Positions 27,502 to 36,607 of a stretch of 64,000 nucleotides of DNA are shown in pieces. The notes beneath the pieces were generated by a model that saw nothing but the letters and a program-made list of their open reading frames with translations, was not told where the DNA came from and searched no databases. Position 1 is the stretch's first letter. Every line of letters begins with the position of its first letter. Both the position numbers and the translations under genes were made by a program. The DNA comes from Pricia antarctica (GTDB lineage: Bacteria; Bacteroidota; Bacteroidia; Flavobacteriales; Flavobacteriaceae): positions 49,023-113,022 of the forward strand of contig DRGL01000037.1 in assembly GCA_011050085.1 (NCBI GenBank), written 5' to 3'.

Positions 27502-28610
27502 TAGGATACTACGCACATAGTCATGGTTCGGGACACTGCAATTGTGCCAATCTTTTCTCCAAGGTATTTGGAAATTCGCTCACCATTTTTACTGATCGTA
27601 GATATGATTTTGATAAAGAAAATCAGGTCATCCTGCTAGAAAATGAAGATACCGATGGCAATGAGTTCGATCGAAATGCCTTTCCCGAACCTAGAGCTTT
27701 GCACTATGCACCCGTGAATCTGGGAAAAATTACCCGTAGAAATTTGAGTATCTTGGAAAATATCGTTAAGAAACAAATTTCAGTATTGATTATAGACGTG
27801 AGCGTAGAGGTGGCTATGTTGGCGCGAATCAGTTCAATACCATATGCGTATGTTCGCTTACAAGGTAATCGTGATGACCTACCCCATTTAAATGCTTATG
27901 AAGGCGCAAGTTTTTTACTGGCTTATTATCCTAAGGAAATGGAGTGTCGGGATACCCCAACTTGGATCGTAGATAAAACCGTCTATCTTGGATTTCTATC
28001 AAGATATACTTTTAATGATACTTGTTCGGAGAGACCCGAAGAGTATGGGGTGAAAATACGGCCTGTGCTTTTATATCTCACAGGTTTCGGGGGAAGCCAA
28101 GTTCCAAATTTCAGCGAGTTATACAAGAAATATGACATGTACGCTATCGGGCCCCAACGTATTTCGAATAATGCGTATAATTTCGAAAATTTAGGTGTGG
28201 TAGGGAATACCAGACCATATTTAGAGCATGCTGATATTATAGTCGCGGCATGCGGAGCTAATACGACCGCAGAGATACTGTCCATAGAAAAAAAATTTAT
28301 AGCGGTACCCGAGAAAAGACAATATGGCGAGCAGCAGCGAATGGCCGAAAATCTCGAGCGAAATGGATGGGCAGTTGATTTGTCGCAACAGGAAGACCTT
28401 ATTTCCGCTATATCTACTTTGAGTAAACTTAAGCACCGATTACTTCCTACGGTTTCTAAGAATGAACTTATAGCATTCAAGTTAAAATTTGAATTTTTAA
28501 ATTATGATGTGGAGAGATTTGTTAGCAAAGGAAACCATTCGCATGAGACATTGATTTCTTCCGCTACCATGAAAAGGGAATTACAAATTAATGAGCCCAT
28601 TAGTGTATGA
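27498..28610 (+). CDS. GT-B glycosyltransferase of the MurG/GT28-like type (operon gene 3)
   Basis: A 370-residue protein with an N-terminal glycine-histidine loop (YYAHSHGSGHCNCA), a typical acceptor-side motif of GT28/GT1-like enzymes, and a C-terminal donor domain with VVAACGANTTAEILSI, the place where MurG-like enzymes bind UDP-sugar. The family is not certain, but the fold assignment is strong. The start overlaps the preceding stop as ATGA, and its own stop overlaps the next ATG the same way. It is soluble. Its role in the pathway is unknown. Confidence 0.75.
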   Translation: MIGYYAHSHGSGHCNCANLFSKVFGNSLTIFTDRRYDFDKENQVILLENEDTDGNEFDRNAFPEPRALHYAPVNLGKITRRNLSILENIVKKQISVLIIDVSVEVAMLARISSIPYAYVRLQGNRDDLPHLNAYEGASFLLAYYPKEMECRDTPTWIVDKTVYLGFLSRYTFNDTCSERPEEYGVKIRPVLLYLTGFGGSQVPNFSELYKKYDMYAIGPQRISNNAYNFENLGVVGNTRPYLEHADIIVAACGANTTAEILSIEKKFIAVPEKRQYGEQQRMAENLERNGWAVDLSQQEDLISAISTLSKLKHRLLPTVSKNELIAFKLKFEFLNYDVERFVSKGNHSHETLISSATMKRELQINEPISV

Positions 28611-29461
28611 GTATGTTTTCGGTCATAATAACACATTATAATAGGCTAGAAAATCTAAGGAATACCCTTAAAGGATTGGGTCGCCAAAGCCTTGTACCGT
28701 TCGAGGTCATTATTGTGGAGATGGGGGAGGGTTTAGAATTACACGAAACCTTTCCCTTTAGTCTGAAAATCATCGATTATGAACATTCTTGGACTTTCAT
28801 GCCGCTCGCCGCTGCGCGAAATTTAGGTGCAGAACTCGCTCAAACGGACCATCTTATTTTTTTGGATGTTGATTGTATTCCCTCACACACATTTTGTGAA
28901 CAGATGTTCGTCGCATGTTCGGAAAAAGATGCACTCATAATGGGCTCGCCTAGATATTTGCTTAGTAATGGCATCGAAAATGCAGAAACCAAACTTAAAG
29001 ATAATAGTATTTTACATCCATCAAGACCAAAAGTCGACGGGCTAAGGCTAGAAAAGTGTTATGAAGTTTTCTGGAGCCTTTGCTTTTCTATTCCCAAAGA
29101 GCAGTTTGAATACATGGGCGGGTTTGATGACCGCTACGTAGGTTATGGTGCGGAAGATACCGACTTTGCCTTGGAGGTAAAAATGGCAGGAATAGCGTTT
29201 TATCTTTCCGAAGCCGAAGTATATCACCAACAGCATCCGATTTTTGTTCCGCCGTTAAACCATTTGGAGGCCATTGTAAAAAATTCTAATATTTTTTATT
29301 CCAAGTGGGATTATTGGCCTATGGTAGATTGTCTATCCGATTTTACATCGATGGGCTATATCGCATGGAAGGAGAAAAGTGACTTTCCCATTATCCTATT
29401 AAACAAACCGACAGCAGATGAGGTGAAAAGTCGACTTATTAAAAATGCACCTTATCGCTAG
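28607..29461 (+). CDS. GT2-family glycosyltransferase (operon gene 4)
   Basis: A 284-residue GT-A enzyme with FSVIITHYNRLENLRNTL at the start, the DXD motif FLDVDCIPS near 90, and the acceptor-side segment GGFDDRYVGYGAEDTDFALE, which matches the galactosyltransferase-like C-terminal region found in chondroitin-polymerase-type enzymes. It is the last gene of the four-gene operon and is coupled to gene 3 by ATGA. It has no membrane segment. There is no clear terminator after it, only a weak AT-rich hairpin at 29462-29485. Confidence 0.85.
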   Translation: MSMFSVIITHYNRLENLRNTLKGLGRQSLVPFEVIIVEMGEGLELHETFPFSLKIIDYEHSWTFMPLAAARNLGAELAQTDHLIFLDVDCIPSHTFCEQMFVACSEKDALIMGSPRYLLSNGIENAETKLKDNSILHPSRPKVDGLRLEKCYEVFWSLCFSIPKEQFEYMGGFDDRYVGYGAEDTDFALEVKMAGIAFYLSEAEVYHQQHPIFVPPLNHLEAIVKNSNIFYSKWDYWPMVDCLSDFTSMGYIAWKEKSDFPIILLNKPTADEVKSRLIKNAPYR

Positions 29462-29919
29462 ATTTTCAAATTTTTGAAGATTTGTGATAAAAAGGGATAG
29501 CTCGGAAGTATAAAAATTGTTGCTTATATGTGATGGAAGTTGGGTGAGGCTAGAATTTCATTAAAGTTTAATGCTAAGTTGTTTACCTCACTTTCCCTAC
29601 GACACCGCATAAATTCCTATATAGTTAGTAGTAACTGATAGGCAAATATAACAGCGTAGCTGATTGAAATTTCATTGAATATACGTTAATACAATGTCCA
29701 TCAAACTTTCTTTTATAGGTCAAATCACTCATTACAACACCAATGAATTTCAGTAAAGGAGGACTTAGACAACGCGTATTTATTCTATTTTTAAAGGATA
29801 TACTTAAATGGAATTTCTTGTCATGCTAAAGCTTATATCGGACTCAAAATTTCTGCTTTGGCATCAAAATAATTCGACAAGTGAGGGTATACATACAGTA
29901 ACTTTGAACTAAAAATCAA
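29462..29919 (+). other. Intergenic region between the GT operon and DUF3891 gene
   Basis: These 458 bases contain no gene that I can support. A short AT-only hairpin (TTCAAA / TTTGAA) follows the GT operon stop. A 28-codon ORF begins at ATG 29743 without family match. No terminator with a U-tract is visible. Confidence 0.35.
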
Positions 29920-30663
29920 ATGATTGTAAAGCATCATAAGGAAGGCTGGGAGATAATTTCACACTACGCACATGGATTGCTTGCTGGAAAAATTGCCTCG
30001 CAAGTTAAGGAAGAATTAATGCCAAAAAATTGGATTGATGTCCTAACGGGAATTATAGAACATGATGATCATTTGCCCGATTTTGATGAGCAGAACTACC
30101 TGACGGAAAAAGGAACTCCAAAAGATTTCACTATGAAAGGGGGCAGTGATAAAGATGCTTTGGAACATGCCGAACGGGTGTTTGCCAATGCGATGCAGAA
30201 ATCTCAGTTGGTAGCGCTTATGGTAGGTAGGCACTTGAACTTTCTATATGAGAGTTTGGCGGATGAATATAAGCCCATGAAGGACTTTCTTGATCATGTG
30301 ACTAAATTGGGAAAGAACCAACGGAAATTATATGGCATTTCGAAAAAGAAAGAAAATGATCTGTACGATATAATGTTATTCTCCGACAGATGTTCCCTAA
30401 TTCTATGTCAGGATGCGGTTCCAGAAGTTGGCCGGAAAATTGAAATCAACCATACTATTGAAGACAAAACCTATTTTATACATTCAGCTAGCGACGATAT
30501 CATGATTGTTGAACCGTGGCCCTTTAAGGAAAATACTTTTGAGGTGAATCTTGAATACCGTATTTTAAAGGATGTGAGTTTCGATACGAATTTAAAACTC
30601 AAAAAGGCTATTGAGGAAGCAAAGGTAGCGATGCACACTTTTACTTTTTCAAAATCAATCTAA
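29920..30663 (+). CDS. DUF3891-family protein, HD-like histidine/aspartate motifs
   Basis: A 247-residue soluble protein of the DUF3891 family. The N-terminal helices show His5, His6, His15 and His18 and then a HDDH cluster at 48-51 (IIEHDDHLPDFDE), a pattern like HD-domain metal phosphohydrolases, though the family has no assigned activity. The C-terminal region (FIHSASDDIMIVEPWPF) is well conserved in the family. It is alone on its strand between the GT operon and the katE terminator. I infer a hydrolase-like role only weakly. Confidence 0.75.
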   Translation: MIVKHHKEGWEIISHYAHGLLAGKIASQVKEELMPKNWIDVLTGIIEHDDHLPDFDEQNYLTEKGTPKDFTMKGGSDKDALEHAERVFANAMQKSQLVALMVGRHLNFLYESLADEYKPMKDFLDHVTKLGKNQRKLYGISKKKENDLYDIMLFSDRCSLILCQDAVPEVGRKIEINHTIEDKTYFIHSASDDIMIVEPWPFKENTFEVNLEYRILKDVSFDTNLKLKKAIEEAKVAMHTFTFSKSI

Positions 30664-31223
30664 ATTGGTGTACTAGATTAACTGGCAAAAGGCTACAATA
30701 ATTATCTATGTTTTCAGATTGCTTGTAATTTTTAGCAATTTCACGTTCTCAATAAACTTATGCTATAAAGTTGATGTTTATTTAAACTCTTTTATTAAAG
30801 ACCTTCGGATTGAGATCTTTTAGATTTTAAAGCGAACTTCAAGAAATGAATTTGAAAAGGTTCTATTCAAAATTTCTTTTATTTTATAATTTGAAATTTT
30901 TTTGAAGTCGCTCCAAACCTGTTGGTGTATTGGGCGATATTTTTTTGAAGGGTAATCGGCTTAGCTTGCCATTACTTTGTTGAAATAATGTGATTATAGG
31001 GAATAAAGATATCCTTTGAAATGGCAATATCGCCTATCATTGGAAATATCGAACACTAAATAATTTAAAGCAGAACAGAAACTATTTTATTCTCCAAACA
31101 TTCTTCATTTCCTATAAACTTTCAGTTTGTAATCTATAGTAAATAACCTGCTATTAAAATTTCATAAAATTAAAAAAGCCCGATGGATATCGGGCTTTTT
31201 ATTCAGTTCTCAATTATAGTAAG
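30664..31223. other. Intergenic region between convergent DUF3891 and katE genes
   Basis: These 560 bases hold the katE terminator at 31172-31202 and otherwise AT-rich sequence without a supported gene. I tried the open frames on the minus strand and found none that continues or matches a family. Confidence 0.45.
31172..31202 (-). terminator. Rho-independent terminator of katE, usable in both directions
   Basis: A 12-bp perfect stem AAAAAGCCCGAT / ATCGGGCTTTTT with the loop GGAT, 21 bases past the katE stop codon. Both arms are flanked by A/T runs, so it can also end transcripts coming from DUF3891 on the plus strand. Confidence 0.9.
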
Positions 31224-33365
31224 CTAAACCGGTATTTCGGAAGCTTTTTCCATCCGGTCCCAATTTCGGTGTTTTCCGATTGCTTCAATAAATTTCTTAG
31301 GTTCATTGTTTACAAGTACAGCTTTATCATCACTGTAATTTCCAAGACTGCATTGTTCTAAAAATCTCTCAGCATCGTTGTCAACGGCAATAGCCTTACA
31401 ATGCTTAAAAGCCTCGTTTACAAATTTGATGAACTTGGATTTTTTTAACAGGGCATCAATCGATTTTTCTCCACCTGGGATATAGATGGCATCGAATAGT
31501 ACGCTCTCTGTAGTCATTATACTGGCATCGACCTTGTGTTTCATATCTTTACTACACATTACCATCCCACCATGAGGTGCTACGAGTTTCACAACTGCAT
31601 TTTCACTCTCCAAGGCTTTTTTCATTTTACCGAAATCATCCATATCGAATCCGTCTCCCACCAAGCAAGCAATTTGCCTTGTCGCTATCGATCCAAAAAC
31701 CGTATTGTCTTGGCTTAATTTTGGAGAGCTTTCCAAATAGATTTTCTTCTCGCCCGGCTGGTGCTCTTCCACATTAGCATCTGCCCCAACAGCTTGATTG
31801 ATAGGCTTTTCGATGTCTTTGGGTACTTCCATACCTAAATTTTCAGCAACTTTTTCGGAAAGCGATCCGTCGATTTGCGAAATCAGCCACAACATCCTTT
31901 CCTTAATATGCTCATGGTAAACTTTCCCCAGCTCAAAGGAATAAGCATCGATAACATGCTGTTTTTCCCAATGTGCAAGACTGCGATAAAAGAGTGCCGG
32001 CTGAGAGAAATGATCGTTGAAACTAGGGCTTCGGGTACGTATTTTCTTGGCATCGATACGTTCTTGATAGGGTTCGAAACCTCCATCGTCCCCTGATGAT
32101 AGGTAAGGACATCCGCCACCCAGTGTATTTGGAAAATATGCCGTTCTACCTTTGGGTATATCCATCTGCATATGGCCATCACGCTGGTTATTGTGCACTT
32201 CAACTAATGGCCTATTGATAGGTATTTGATGAAAATTATGACTGCCCAAACGGGATAGCTGAGTATCCTTGTACGAAAACAATCTGCCTTGAAGGAGTGG
32301 ATCGTTTGAAAAATCAATACCAGGAACCAAATTATCAGGAAGGAAGGCCACCTGTTCGGTTTCAGCGAAAAAGTTCTCAGGATTTCGGTTAAGTACCATT
32401 CTCCCAATAATCTTAACGGGTACCATTTCCTCTGGCACTAATTTCGTTGCGTCTAAAAGGTCGAAATCATACTTATGTTCATCTTCCTCCGGGATTATCT
32501 GAACTCCCAATTCCCATTCTGGAAATTGGCCTGAATCTATTGCTTCCCAAAGATCACGGCGATGAAAATCGGAGTCGGCACCACTAATTTTGACCGCTTC
32601 GTCCCAAGTTACTGAATGCACACCAAGTTTGGGTTTCCAATGAAACTTGACAAAATGCGATTTCCCTTCTTTATTAATTAACCTAAACGTATGAATGCCG
32701 AAGCCCTCCATCATTCTAAGACTCCTTGGAATTCCACGATCGCTCATAGCCCAAATATGGTTGTGTAAAGTTTCGGTAGTGAGGGAAACAAAATCATAAA
32801 AGGTATCATGGGCGGAAGCTGCCTGGGGTATTTCGTTATTTGGTTCCGGCTTCACCGAGTGAATTAGGTCGGGAAATTTCATAGCATCCTGAATAAAGAA
32901 TACAGGCATGTTATTTCCAACCAAATCCCAATTTCCTTCTTCCGTATAAAATTTTACGGCAAACCCCCTAACATCCCGTGCTAGATCTGTAGAACCTTTT
33001 GATCCTGCTACCGTTGAAAATCTTGCAAAAACTGGTGTTTTTCGTGAAGTATCTGTAAATATTCCGGCTTTGGAATACTCTTCAATGCTTTCGAATAACT
33101 CAAAATATCCATGTGCCGCGCTGCCTCTGGCATGAACAATACGTTCTGGAATGCGCTCGTGATCAAAATTGTGAATTTTCTCACGTAGTAGAAAATCCTC
33201 CAATAAGGTTCCACCCCTCGGGCCTGCTTTTAAGGAGTTGTTCGTATCGTTAACTTTCAATCCCTGCCGTGTGGTCAAAGGCTGTTTGGTGCTATCCTTT
33301 TCAAAGGTTTTGAGTTGTTCCTCTTTCTTGGAAGAGTTTTTTTCCGAAGTTTTTTTATTTGTCAT
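31224..33365 (-). CDS. katE: Large-subunit catalase HPII
   Basis: A clade-II monofunctional catalase of 713 residues that disproportionates hydrogen peroxide. A charged N-terminal extension (1-30) precedes the barrel. The distal heme residues are His78 (RIVHARGSAAHGYF) and Asn151 (DLVGNNMPVFF), and the proximal heme ligand is Tyr365 (RLFSYKDTQLSRLG). The C-terminal flavodoxin/DJ-1-like domain, diagnostic of the large clade, spans about 560-700 (QIACLVGDGFDMDDF, YIPGGEKS). A TAACTGTAT motif lies 116 bases upstream. It is the main peroxide defence in this island and ends with a strong terminator. Confidence 0.97.
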   Translation of the reverse strand: MTNKKTSEKNSSKKEEQLKTFEKDSTKQPLTTRQGLKVNDTNNSLKAGPRGGTLLEDFLLREKIHNFDHERIPERIVHARGSAAHGYFELFESIEEYSKAGIFTDTSRKTPVFARFSTVAGSKGSTDLARDVRGFAVKFYTEEGNWDLVGNNMPVFFIQDAMKFPDLIHSVKPEPNNEIPQAASAHDTFYDFVSLTTETLHNHIWAMSDRGIPRSLRMMEGFGIHTFRLINKEGKSHFVKFHWKPKLGVHSVTWDEAVKISGADSDFHRRDLWEAIDSGQFPEWELGVQIIPEEDEHKYDFDLLDATKLVPEEMVPVKIIGRMVLNRNPENFFAETEQVAFLPDNLVPGIDFSNDPLLQGRLFSYKDTQLSRLGSHNFHQIPINRPLVEVHNNQRDGHMQMDIPKGRTAYFPNTLGGGCPYLSSGDDGGFEPYQERIDAKKIRTRSPSFNDHFSQPALFYRSLAHWEKQHVIDAYSFELGKVYHEHIKERMLWLISQIDGSLSEKVAENLGMEVPKDIEKPINQAVGADANVEEHQPGEKKIYLESSPKLSQDNTVFGSIATRQIACLVGDGFDMDDFGKMKKALESENAVVKLVAPHGGMVMCSKDMKHKVDASIMTTESVLFDAIYIPGGEKSIDALLKKSKFIKFVNEAFKHCKAIAVDNDAERFLEQCSLGNYSDDKAVLVNNEPKKFIEAIGKHRNWDRMEKASEIPV

Positions 33366-33828
33366 TTCAATTATATTTTAAGGACAGTAATTTGATAAAG
33401 AATTGATAAAACTGTTTCCCTATCATCCATCTAAATTAACTCTTACATATACCAGTGCCCATCGTTATTACCTTTTAAATTAACTGTATTAGTTGCAATT
33501 TGGGTTGGTCTGGTTCCTATTTTTTTAACGTATATTTTCAGGTAGTAAACTGGCTAAAGTCAATTTTCTATTTCAGTTTCATAACGTCCAACTTCGACTT
33601 TAGATGGTCGATGAACGAAATCTTCCGGCTTGAAATGCCGTATATCTATTGATAAAAATGCTGATTTAAAAGAAAAGTCGAAATACAATTCTTAACTAAG
33701 TATTCTTGGGTGATTCCTGAGAAGAATAGTATATTTCATAAAATCTTAAATACCTTTTAAAGAGGCCGATATTTCATTTTTAGCATTACATCTTTCCAGG
33801 ATAGGCGTCAGGAAAGGTTAACTGGTTT
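33366..33828. other. katE upstream region
   Basis: This stretch of 463 bases lies between the katE start and the BLUF pseudogene. It must hold the katE promoter. TAACTGTAT at 33481-33489 is shared with the ferritin-like gene. I found no good TAnnTTTG element close to the start and no gene. Confidence 0.4.
33481..33489 (-). promoter_or_regulatory. TAACTGTAT motif upstream of katE
   Basis: An exact match to the nonamer that occurs twice upstream of the ferritin-like gene (12166 and 12191), in the same orientation relative to the gene and at a comparable distance (116 against 82 and 107 bases). It is followed by TTGCAATTTGG; TTGCAA or TGCAATTT elements also occur near the copies at 12150-12190. 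Confidence 0.3.
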
Positions 33829-34185
33829 CTAGATATTGGCGAATAGGGTCATGTTCGCCTTGAACTGTTGGTCATCAATTTCTGGTTTCCCAAAAATCTT
33901 TTCGGACTAAGATGCCATTCTCCAGTTGGGAAATCCATGTCGGGTTACTTCTCTATAGCATATTATAAAAAATATTTTATGTAATTCGTCGATACTAATT
34001 TCTTCATATAGAATCTTTACTGCCTAATCGCCTCCCTCTAAAATTTGCAAGAAACCTCCACTGAAAAATAATAGGCAACTGGTAATACCCCTTTTAGATT
34101 TTTTATTAGCAGTTTGTAAAAGGTCTAGCATCTGTTCGGGAGATGGGTTGGTAATTGTCTTGGATTTATATGCTAGCGTAAACAT
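33829..34185 (-). pseudogene. BLUF-domain blue-light photoreceptor pseudogene with two in-frame stops
   Basis: Reading the minus strand from ATG 34185 gives a BLUF domain of 118 codons in one frame, broken by TAG at codon 54 (34024-34026) and TAG at codon 93 (33907-33909), with the natural stop at 33829-33831. BLUF landmarks in order are the photoactive Tyr6 (LAYKSK), RGIT at 32-35, the photoactive Gln47 in GGFLQILEGGD, AVKILYEEIS after the first stop, and HGFPNWRMAS before the second. The flavin-binding Asn expected five residues before the Ile of GITG appears to be Lys29, and the usual Gly of GITG is Ser36. BLUF proteins use FAD to sense blue light. The gene looks inactivated recently because no frameshift has accumulated. 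Confidence 0.8.
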
Positions 34186-34295
34186 TTCACTACATTGAAG
34201 TTAAAAACTTTAATAGCAAAAGATATAAGATTTCGCAAACTTAAAGCTACTTAGTTACAGAAGAGTGCATTGATTTAGCCAATGCTTTAAAGAAA

Positions 34296-34910
34296 TTAAT
34301 TTTTTTTAAACGGTTCCAAGAGAGCAGCTGTAAAGCCAACCCAATTGATACTACCTAAACCAAATTTCCCGCCAATGGCTACAGCTTTATTGCGAACGGA
34401 ATCTTTTATCGGAACATCGGATGTATTTTCCATTTCATTTCTGCCATGGACTTCCGCATAGATGCAATTTCCTAACTTTCTAACGATAAAAGTATTCGTA
34501 GAATCGTCGGTGTAAAAGTGCGCAACACTATCATTTTTTGAATCTGGCGCAGGACAGGGTTTGATAGTAATAAGAAAAAAAGGGTCTTTGGCATTAGCGC
34601 TAGAGGTTTGCACCTCTGTAATCTCTGTCCAATCATAGCCGCTTCCGCTAGGATTGCCGATTCCGGGTATATCGATACGAATATGGTTTCCGTTGTCCAA
34701 ATCACTTGTATTCTTTGTGCCATTGGCTGAAAAAAGAGAAAAACTGGTTTTCACCTTATCAGAAAGTTCATGCCAATCATTCACCGCAGTTAAGCGGTTC
34801 TCAAGAATCTGATAGGCATCAAAGGCCTCTTTTTCAGAATTAGCGCAAAACATATTGACAACATCATTAAATTCACCCTTTGTTTGTTGAGGAATATTTG
34901 GGTAGTCCAT
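34296..34910 (-). CDS. Hypothetical protein, 204 residues
   Basis: No family is recognised. The start codon at 34910 is ATG (MDYPNIPQQTKGEFND). There is no signal peptide. The N-terminal part is helical with MFCANSEKEAFDAYQILENRL; the middle is beta-like and repeatedly acidic (DWTEITEVQTSSANAKDPFF), and the C-terminus carries GGKFGLGSINWVGFTAALLEP. Two conserved-looking cysteines lie at 22 and near 113. It is on the same strand as the BLUF pseudogene and katE. Its coding character is supported by length and composition only. Confidence 0.6.
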   Translation of the reverse strand: MDYPNIPQQTKGEFNDVVNMFCANSEKEAFDAYQILENRLTAVNDWHELSDKVKTSFSLFSANGTKNTSDLDNGNHIRIDIPGIGNPSGSGYDWTEITEVQTSSANAKDPFFLITIKPCPAPDSKNDSVAHFYTDDSTNTFIVRKLGNCIYAEVHGRNEMENTSDVPIKDSVRNKAVAIGGKFGLGSINWVGFTAALLEPFKKN

Positions 34911-35332
34911 TGCGTTATACTTTTTAAATTATTGATAATAAGGTACAAAGAGAATGCTAGAGAGACCAATCTAGCGAAATTTGTCCGATTCTTCTTTGAA
35001 AAATTAATTAAGATTTATCCGAAATAAATCTTTTAATACTATAGTTCTATCAGATTTGCTTTAATGCACTGCAGAATTATCTTCAATATTTTTTATCCGT
35101 AGCCCACTTTCGCATGCGAAATTGTCTGCGTTTAGAACAACTATTATCTCCTTCGTCAATCTTAAGATTTGCCAAACCCAGCAATGAATACTACGATATC
35201 AATTTTAAAAACTGTAAAATATAAGGAAGATGTTTTTATTTTTCGTGCTATCCCTAGTCGAGACAGCTTAAATCAATAGTTACAGAACCATAAGAGATTC
35301 TTAGCATTTATAAGTTATTTTAGCTTTTACAA
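34911..35332. other. Intergenic region between two minus-strand genes
   Basis: These 422 bases lie downstream of the kinase-like gene at 35333 and upstream of the hypothetical gene. A 31-codon ORF on the plus strand (ATG 35186) has no match and is not supported. No terminator is clear. Confidence 0.35.
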
Positions 35333-36607
35333 CTAATTCGTGCAGTCAAAACACTTTGAAAGTGTGCCTTTTAGCTGAAGCTCTTCCGAACCTTTTAAGA
35401 CGATTTTTTTCAGTGGTCTTTCGTTGACTAGAGTGTAAAACTGGCTTGCGTAGGTAGGTATGTCATCCCTTCTTGACTTCAACTTTTTTCGTATTTCTTC
35501 ACCGTTTAAATCATCCATAGTTTTTGGCCAAACCTCAAATGCTTTTTCGATTTGGTCATCGCTCAAAAGTTCTTGTAATTTGGACGCTTCGAGCTCAAAC
35601 TGATCAACTGTGGCTTGGCGCAAAAAGTACTCGTCGAAAGTACTGATCAAGCCATCCAGATTACCTATGGTCTCATCAAAGTCTTGTATCTCTGGATAGG
35701 TTAGGTCATTGGCAATTAACTTTGGAATAACACCATCTTGATCGAAAAAAGCATTGTCACGATCAGCTGCAACCGGAGTTGCGGTAAAACTACCGTCATT
35801 CTTTTGAACGGCCCATCCCCATTGCTTGGCATGGCGATCCCAATCTCCAATGATGAAATCGAATAATCTGGCCCTTATCAAGGCGTTCTTATCAATAGTA
35901 ACCGCATCCCCATATTTTGTTTTGTATTCCTGTAAATCTTCGGTGTCGACAATCTCAACAACACTGGGAAGTCCTGTCCAATCAACCTCACCTTCGCTTT
36001 CATATTCAAAAAGAAATAGTCTGTTACCGAATTTATCATTGAATTTGCCCAATTCAGATTGCTTCGGAACGAATACTAAGATGGGCTGTGTATGAAGTAC
36101 TTTAGCCGCATCCGCCAAGTTAGCCACTACTAAGGCCGCATATGGATGTTGTGCGGATATGCCGTCTATAATAATATTTTCGAGATTTAAATCCTTGGCC
36201 AAATCCGGAACTAAGGGTTCAGGATTTTTGGTAACGCTACGCAGTGTGTACCTTATACCAAGGCTATCTTCCAATTCAAGGGAATGGGTTTGTTTCCCGC
36301 CGCCTTGTTCTATTATTTTTAGGCCGCCTTTCAACGTATCTAAATATACAATTGGTACAGTCATAGGTGCTGCCCAAGCCTTTCGATATTGCTCACCTTG
36401 CATAATTTGTTTTAAAAAACTCGCCTCGTACAAAGTACTGGCCGCAACGCTTACGGAATCAAAATCCTTAAAATTTAGTCCCTCGATATCTGAAAAATTC
36501 AAAATGCTACAAGTTCGAAATTTATCCTCTGTTTCGGATACCGATAAGTAGACAAATCCTAAAAATAGCAACAGAATCGACCCTAAAATTATCAAACCTT
36601 TTTTCAT
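35333..36607 (-). CDS. Exported/membrane-anchored protein with atypical-kinase-like motifs
   Basis: A 424-residue protein with an N-terminal signal anchor (about 4-23, GLIILGSILLLFLGFVYL). The core resembles a domain found inside large Bacteroidota surface-antigen/phosphoesterase proteins. Kinase-like landmarks are the beta-strand lysine/arginine region YTLRSVTKNP (about 120-129), the catalytic-loop-like GDWDRHAKQWGW (254-265) and the metal-loop-like PVAADRDNAFF (278-288), an order seen in HipA, CotH and FAM20-type kinases. It would act in the periplasm or on the membrane surface. Enzyme activity is inferred from these motifs, not proven; it could also be a non-catalytic relative. Confidence 0.6.
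   Translation of the reverse strand: MKKGLIILGSILLLFLGFVYLSVSETEDKFRTCSILNFSDIEGLNFKDFDSVSVAASTLYEASFLKQIMQGEQYRKAWAAPMTVPIVYLDTLKGGLKIIEQGGGKQTHSLELEDSLGIRYTLRSVTKNPEPLVPDLAKDLNLENIIIDGISAQHPYAALVVANLADAAKVLHTQPILVFVPKQSELGKFNDKFGNRLFLFEYESEGEVDWTGLPSVVEIVDTEDLQEYKTKYGDAVTIDKNALIRARLFDFIIGDWDRHAKQWGWAVQKNDGSFTATPVAADRDNAFFDQDGVIPKLIANDLTYPEIQDFDETIGNLDGLISTFDEYFLRQATVDQFELEASKLQELLSDDQIEKAFEVWPKTMDDLNGEEIRKKLKSRRDDIPTYASQFYTLVNERPLKKIVLKGSEELQLKGTLSKCFDCTN

Noticed and set aside
30664..31080. Coding-like open stretches on the minus strand between DUF3891 and katE
   Set aside because: Followed base by base, the frame is broken by stops and shifts, and no part matches a family.
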